Shown in pieces: positions 59,031 to 64,000 of a stretch of 64,000 bases of DNA. The position numbers and the translations under genes were made by a program. This DNA comes from Antedon mediterranea. Lineage: Eukaryota > Echinodermata > Crinoidea > Comatulida > Antedonidae. The DNA lies in the NCBI RefSeq assembly GCF_964355755.1, contig NC_092674.1, positions 13,147,001 through 13,211,000 on the forward strand. The letters run 5' to 3'. Within the stretch, counting starts at the first letter, position 1. Each line of letters begins with the position of its first letter. The notes beneath the pieces were generated by a model, which had not been told where the DNA came from, did not search any database, and worked only from the letters and a program-made list of their open reading frames with translations.

Positions 59031-60086
59031 GTGTTATACATTAAGTGTTATTCCATTGTAATATATTGTTTGTGTTTTCAATAAAGCAACGTGAGGGACG
59101 AATAGGCCAGAGGAACGTGCACCTTCTACAGCACTATTCCTGGCCGGCCACTAGTCGAGTTTTTTAGCATAAATTCACGTAATTAATTAGTTTTGTATGC
59201 ATAGCTGGTAAAACAACAGTAATATACGAACATCGGACGCTAGCTATGCCTAGCCTGACGTTGTATAGTTGCTGCATTAATTGTATTTCTGTTTTCCAGA
59301 ATCTGTAATACAAACTTGGGGAAACCCGGTATTTTCGCTGAAATAAATTCTTCTACTGTATTTATTTTGGACTTCACGATCGATCGAAAGTAGGTGAATC
59401 ACAAAAGAAAAACTAAAGAATCAATCCGCGCGTAATGCATGTTGGGATGTTTAGCGGGCCGCTAATAATGATTAGAATCGACTTATTTTTCACATTTTTA
59501 ACCGTTCACAGACGAAAAAGGTTATCACAATAGAACCATAGGCCTATAGTATTTATTTTAACATTAAATGTAGGTTGTGACCTTAATAAATTAGATTTAA
59601 AAAACGTAGGGAATGGGACTTTAAACATTTTTCATAAGAATGACTTCAAACAGTAATTATGTAAATGTTTAGTGTCAGTAGTAACCAGCTTCTTTCAAAA
59701 TTTAATAATTTATTTTCATATTTTTGTCAATTGCATTCTTATAATACTATGTAAGTCTCCGACTGTTACAATTCTGAATTACGAAAATAATTATTCTATT
59801 TCACTTCAAAATAGCAACACTTGCTTCTAGAACAGGTAGTAAGCGCCGTATATATTGTATGGTTAATCAGTTTGTATAAATAATTCACAGTACGGTAAAA
59901 GCAAGGTTTTCAAAATGCACTGCTTATCTTTAACTAAACTTTGAAACATTTGATATCAGTAGTGGATTAGGGTCACTTTTTGTGGTAAATGCATACTGAT
60001 GCTAATGGTGGAACGATATTTTTATTGTAATAAACCCTAACTAATAATGTAATGAAATATTTATACAAAGGTATACCATTTTTTTC

Positions 60087-61058
60087 CAACCCTCTGATTA
60101 AAAATGGATCGATCCATTTAGCGGTCTTATAGCATAAACTAGTTTCTATAGTCCTGAGTGTTAACACTCGTTGTCCTGTGTCTGTTGTACTCCACTAGGG
60201 TTGTGTTATACATATAATATTATTATACATTGCCAACTTACCAACTATTGCCACTGGACATGAAAACTGAACAAACTTTCCCGATCCACTCTCAACTCAA
60301 CCAATTCGTAGCTGTTTACAGTACCTGCACTCCTTTGTCTGTTTTCATATTAGTATTTATAATAACAATATGTATGCTTAAATTTATCACAATAATAGTA
60401 ATAGCACAACAACCTTTCCACGGTCTAATGAACTTATTTAGAGATGCTCACATCATTGTGTAGAATTTCAATTCATATTTACAGTCATTCAATTCTATAT
60501 AACCCCAGAAGTAGTCAGGTATCAGATTACATAACTTGTACACAATAATTATAGTATCCTCTTAGAGTGATAACTTCGAGAAACCTAACGTACTCAATAG
60601 GTAAATGTATTTTATTATGTATAATATGAAATTAAAACTCAGAGGATATAGGAAAATAGGTAAAAAAACATCACGATTGTGTAAATCTTTGTTGAATTCA
60701 AGTATTAAGACAGTAGGATATCTTATGGTTATGTTTAGATTGAAAAGAAACTGTTGGAAAGAAAAGAGAACGCATTTATAATATATGTCATTAATTGACG
60801 CTATTTCAAGAAACAAGAATAATAATACTAAAGAACAACATTTTAACATTATAAATCATCATAAAACAGTCAGTCATAAGTCAGTCACATTTTATTCCGC
60901 ATTTACTGACGAAATGTATAAAACCTGTAAACAGAGGGCGCCATCACATTTGCATCCAAGATTCTTACGTCTTTTAGGCAAAGTTGAAAAATAAATAACG
61001 TCAACGATGTTTGTCAAGATCGCATCGTGCTGCACGAAAACTGCTGTAGCCCCGAATA
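60087..61058. repeat. 2.5-kb repeat, copy 5 (left part)
   Basis: Same start and landmark order as copies 1-4 up to CCCCGAATAG, where a MITE enters. The block continues after the MITE at about 61,409-61,595. Confidence 0.9.
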
Positions 61059-61059
61059 G

Positions 61060-61408
61060 GTTCCCACTTGAACTCGACGCAACGTAACGCAGCGACGAAT
61101 CGACGAAAAGTGCCGTATTGCGTAATCACAAGTGGGAACCGACGACGCAACAGTGCTGCAGACATCAACATGGGAAATCAAATCAGTTTGATTTCACGCA
61201 ACAACGCAAGGCAAAAGAACACTGGAAAACATAGTACAGCGAGTACTTAAAACTACGCGTGGTGAACCAGGTCAAAGTCTACGGCATGTTAACGTTGACG
61301 CGCAACAAACAGGTCAGTGATTTCACGAAGGCGGGACAAACACAATTATTGGAAGGTCAATTGCTTACGTTGCGTAGGTTGCGTTACGTTGCGTCGCTAG
61401 TGGAAAAC
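61060..61408. mobile_element. MITE 3a, Harbinger-like ends
   Basis: The left end GTTCCCACTTGAACTCGACG, then CAACGTAACGCAGCG, mirrors the right end GCGTTACGTTGCGTCGCTAG then TGGAAAAC. The site is empty in copies 1 and 3 (CGAATAGAAAGT). The GTTCCCACT...CGCAACGTAACGC type of TIR suits Harbinger MITEs (from memory). Confidence 0.75.
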
Positions 61409-61595
61409 AAGATTTAAAATTCACGACGCGCGCTTACGTTAATGTTGTTACGAATGTAGACATTTCCTTATTACTTTTTCCCACGCCGACCAGTGTATTT
61501 GGAGATTTTTCTCTGGTTTTTCTCCTTTTCGAGCGGATTATATTATAATTTTTGCACACAAAGTATATGCATAAACAAGTACCTGGTTTTCCTAA

Positions 61596-61830
61596 GGTGT
61601 GGTTCCACTAGGACGGAACGTAACGCAACGCAATGACGTATCGACGCAACGTGCTGTAGTGCGTAATCACAAGTGGGAATCGAACGACGTAACGTTGTGC
61701 AGTTGACAACAAAACAGCGCTGCAAACAGTCGCTACGGGAAATCAAATCAGTTTGATTTTACGCAATAACGTAAGGCAAACGCAAGAGAAACATAGTATA
61801 GCGCATGCTCAGACCATGAAATCAAAAAGT
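61596..61830. mobile_element. MITE 3b, related left half
   Basis: GGTTCCACTAGGACGGAACG and CGTAATCACAAGTGGGAA match MITE 3a, as does GGGAAATCAAATCAGTTTGA. No matching right end follows; instead the sequence runs toward a MADF-coding exon, so this may be the left end of a longer element. Confidence 0.65.
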
Positions 61831-62029
61831 TTTTCGCCTGCTGTTTCGCGGTCATCGCGGTGTCTCCGCAGCTAGTTAGCAGAGGGAGTAGTCTCGACGG
61901 GTGGTAGTCCAGGGGAATTTTACACATTATCACTGGGTGGGGTGTGTAGTGTGTGTGTTAGCAAAATGGTTTCAAAATGCGAGGCGGTGTTCATGGATGT
62001 TGTAATACTGAATACTGAATACTGAAATG

Positions 62030-62190
62030 CTTTATTTGTCCATCATCATCATAAAATAACAACAGAAATTCTTCTTGAAGATTGACAATTATTAGTACAA
62101 TAATAAATAAATATACACTATAATATAGTATGTACACACACATGATTGCACAAAAAATATAAGTTATGAAACACGATGTAAAAAAGACTA
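62030..62190 (-). mobile_element. Possible inverted LINE/SINE tail
   Basis: GAATACTGAATACTGAAATG, then CTTTATTTGTCCATCATCAT, looks like the inverse of a LINE 3' end (ATGGACAAATAAAG plus short tandem tail). It separates MITE 3b from the MADF exon. Confidence 0.35.
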
Positions 62191-62191
62191 G

Positions 62192-62341
62192 GTAAGACAG
62201 TTTCCATGTCTGTATGACAAATCTTCGATTGGTTTAAAAAAACGGGATACACAACTTGAGGCATGGAAAAGGGTGAAAGAAATTAGTGTTGTTGACAATC
62301 CAGAAACTTTGTATAAAACCATCAGAGATTGGTTTACAAAG
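62192..62341 (+). CDS. MADF-domain exon (transposon accessory or host factor)
   Basis: A 150-bp open exon, preceded by GACTAG and followed by GTAGGC. It reads VRQFPCLYDKSSIGLKKRDT, then QLEAWKRVKEISVVDNPETL and YKTIRDWFTK. V-----LYD------K-RD---EAW--V is the MADF (Myb/SANT-like) DNA-binding domain, here nearly complete. In invertebrates MADF exons occur in transcription factors and as the second gene of Harbinger transposons. Position next to Harbinger-like MITE ends favours the transposon. No start codon or second exon was found; the acceptor lacks a pyrimidine tract. Confidence 0.7.
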
Positions 62342-62590
62342 GTAGGCATAGGCAGGCCTAGCCCATACATGCCTACAATACATACAATAGGCCTACAAAG
62401 CCTTGGTATAGGGCAAATCTCCCAGGCCTCTATAGGCATAGGCCTATAAGCCTAATTTAAATAATAGGCCTAAATAATAATATTACTGGACCTAGCTAGC
62501 CTAGGTAGAATATATTATTAATAATTATTACCTAGGCTAGGCCTAGCCTATGGGTGGTACGGTATTAGTAGGCCAGGCCTATATTGCAAG
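62342..62590. repeat. AGGCCTA-rich stretch
   Basis: Some ten AGGCCTA or TAGGCCT words, overlapping as CCTAGGCTAGGCCTAGCC near 62,530. The same motif is scattered through the window (15,636-15,655; 14,400-14,520; 52,370-52,390). Confidence 0.8.
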
Positions 62591-62730
62591 GAAATATTCG
62601 TTACCAAAAATAAATGAATAATATTATAATATATATATTTAAATAAAAATAATAAATAATAATATAATAACAAATATAACACTAACATTAATAATAATAA
62701 TATTATAATAAAAGATGATGATGACGATAA
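62590..62730. repeat. AAT-rich simple sequence
   Basis: Irregular AATAATA/ATAATAT tract followed by GATGATGATGACGAT. Confidence 0.85.
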
Positions 62731-63028
62731 ACGACAACAGCAGGAGTAATATGTAATATAAATAATTTTGGGATCAGACAGGAACAATCAAGGTTTACTG
62801 TAGCTGAATCCGCAAAGCGGAACATACAAGCAATATTAATTGATAGTTGATGTTTAAATTACATCTAGAGATTACGGAGGTCGGATGTAGACCTAATGAC
62901 AATCTTCGCTTCCACAGCGGCATGTGCGCCCGCTTCGCGCAGGAGGGTCATGCGAGAAGGTGTTAAGTTCTCGGTTATAGAGTAAGAAGAATTTTTAAGC
63001 AATTTCTTGTTGCGAAACACTTCTGCTC

Positions 63029-63560
63029 GATGGGTCCCATATATATTAGATATGGGCTGGCCCATATTATGTATTAGCCCAGAAGTTTGGCAGATGGGTC
63101 CCATATCGATTATTATATGGGCTTGCCCATATGCATTACCCCATATTTTTGGTAGATGGGTCCCATATATATTAGATATGGGCTGGCCCATATGTATTAA
63201 CCCAGACGTTTGGCTGATGGTTCCCATATAGATTATATATGGGCTTGCCCATATGTATTACCCTAGATGTTTGGCAGATGGGTTAGTTAAGGTCCTATGT
63301 AAAGCACCTAGAGGGGTCAGTGATCCATTAGGCGCTATATAAATACTGTTTATTATTATTATTATTATGGGTCGCATATAGAATATATATGGGCTTGCCC
63401 ATATATATCAGCCCATATTTTTGGCAAATGGGTGCCACATTGGTTTATCATGGGGCAAACCCATATGGGATATCCCATATGGGGTCTTTATTTTTTAAAT
63501 ATGGGATTTCCCATATGAGATGGCCCAGATATTTAAGTCATGTGCCCCATATGGGCTTGC
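63029..63560. repeat. 61-64-bp satellite with palindromic core
   Basis: Units begin GATGGGTCCCATAT at about 63,029, 63,093, 63,155, 63,216 and 63,277, each with ATATGGGCTTGCCCATAT, an inverted repeat. Further degenerate units follow to 63,560. Frames on both strands here are repeat translations. Confidence 0.95.
63284..63366 (+). mobile_element. Short SINE/L2-like 3' end inside the satellite
   Basis: GTAAAGCACCTAGAGGGGTC, then GGCGCTATATAAATACTG and a TTATTATTATT tail, the common 3' end of L2-type LINEs and their SINEs. ATGGGT flanks it on both sides (63,278-63,283 and 63,367-63,372), a 6-bp target duplication taken from the satellite unit. Confidence 0.8.
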
Positions 63561-63589
63561 TACCTGGGTACTTGACAAATGCTTGCTTC

Positions 63590-64000
63590 AGACCTTTTGT
63601 ACTCGCAATGCTAAACAAATGTTCATGGGCTCCCGGACTAACTGTTTCGCGCTTCCAAACGTTGTTTAAACTAAATAGTGTATTAATTATACCAAATAGG
63701 ATGGTATTTATTGAAATAAACGCCCAACAGCTCCCCAATAAACATCACTTAGAATAATAATCGCCAATCCACATTGCACAGTGTATTGTATTTATAACAC
63801 AATTACATTGTAGTAGAATTCATTGACTACAATTTACCAAGCATTTTTTTTTACCACTTTTCATATCTATTAGAGGATTTTATTTGATTATAACTATTAC
63901 CATATTAAAACTAAAACATTAAACGTATCCCTCGAATAAGCACCTACCTCAATGAAATCCGCCCCACCTCTTCCCCAAAAGGCCAACCTCCCCCCCCCCT
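63590..64000 (-). repeat. Interspersed family Y, copy 3 (inverted)
   Basis: GAATTCATTGACTACAATTT and ACCAAGCATTTTT are the inverse of words at 20,680-20,715; ATTTATTGAAATAAACGCCC and the C-rich end match the G-rich joint. The window ends in C9. Confidence 0.55.

Larger units (their letters stand above)
57409..60086. repeat. 2.5-kb repeat, copy 4
   Basis: Same start words. Contains a better-preserved LINE endonuclease fragment and a second CGTACGGTA minisatellite. The 1-kb part 59,066-60,085 is nearly identical to 56,395-57,408, so copies 3 and 4 are the most recent pair. Confidence 0.9.

Noticed and set aside
62865-63231. Frames on both strands with MGPICQTSG and WVPYILDMG words
   Set aside because: Both are products of the 61-bp satellite read in opposite directions.

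Overview
This window is animal nuclear DNA, AT-rich, intron-containing and crowded with transposons. Nothing prokaryotic is visible: no operons, ribosome binding sites or CRISPR. Many copies of the palindromic motif AGGCCTAG, a Tx1/L1-like LINE mix, a Ty3/gypsy relic, Harbinger-like MITEs and a transposon gene family I know mainly from cnidarians and echinoderms suggest a marine invertebrate, perhaps an echinoderm. That assignment is inference.

The only convincing host gene is a minus-strand ankyrin-repeat gene. It starts at an ATG at 46,215 and leaves the window on the left. Five coding exons are visible (46,215-46,165; 45,605-45,525; 43,944-43,846; 22,538-22,440; 2,934-2,836). All are in phase 0 with GT/AG borders. 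The last three are exactly 99 bp, one 33-residue ankyrin repeat each, separated by introns of about 21 and 19.5 kb. The two distal repeat exons lie in duplicated genomic segments (about 2.5-21 kb and 22.1-27.9 kb), so the protein gained repeats by segmental duplication.

Layout: 0-6 kb, duplicated intronic DNA with near copies at 30-34 kb. 6.9-8.4 kb, a 5'-truncated Tx1/L1-like LINE with a 15-bp target duplication and an empty paralogous site at 24.16 kb. 9 kb, the tail of a second LINE type. 10.4-18.6 kb, a nested structure: a third LINE fragment split by a 7.0-kb DNA transposon carrying two different subterminal tandem arrays and intron-bearing gene fragments. 18.6-28 kb, paralogous intron DNA. 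27.9-30.2 kb, a transposon with inverted repeats of about 350-380 bp around a broken gene of an uncharacterised transposon-like family. 36.8-37.8 kb, a TIR element. 38.1-39.4 kb, a gypsy RT/RNase H relic with a hairpin-forming inverted insertion. 40-42.5 kb, duplicated DNA, a tRNA-like sequence and a Helitron 3' end. 46.3-48.5 kb, the upstream side of the ankyrin gene. 48.5-61 kb, five copies of a repeat of about 2.5 kb that differ by transposon insertions. 61-62.4 kb, Harbinger-like MITEs and a MADF-domain exon. 63-63.6 kb, a 61-bp satellite interrupted by a short SINE-like insertion.

The most interesting items are the array-flanked transposon inside a LINE, the long-TIR element that links an orphan gene family to a defined transposon, and the several empty and filled paralogous sites that allow relative dating. 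All identities are read by eye; no search was run.
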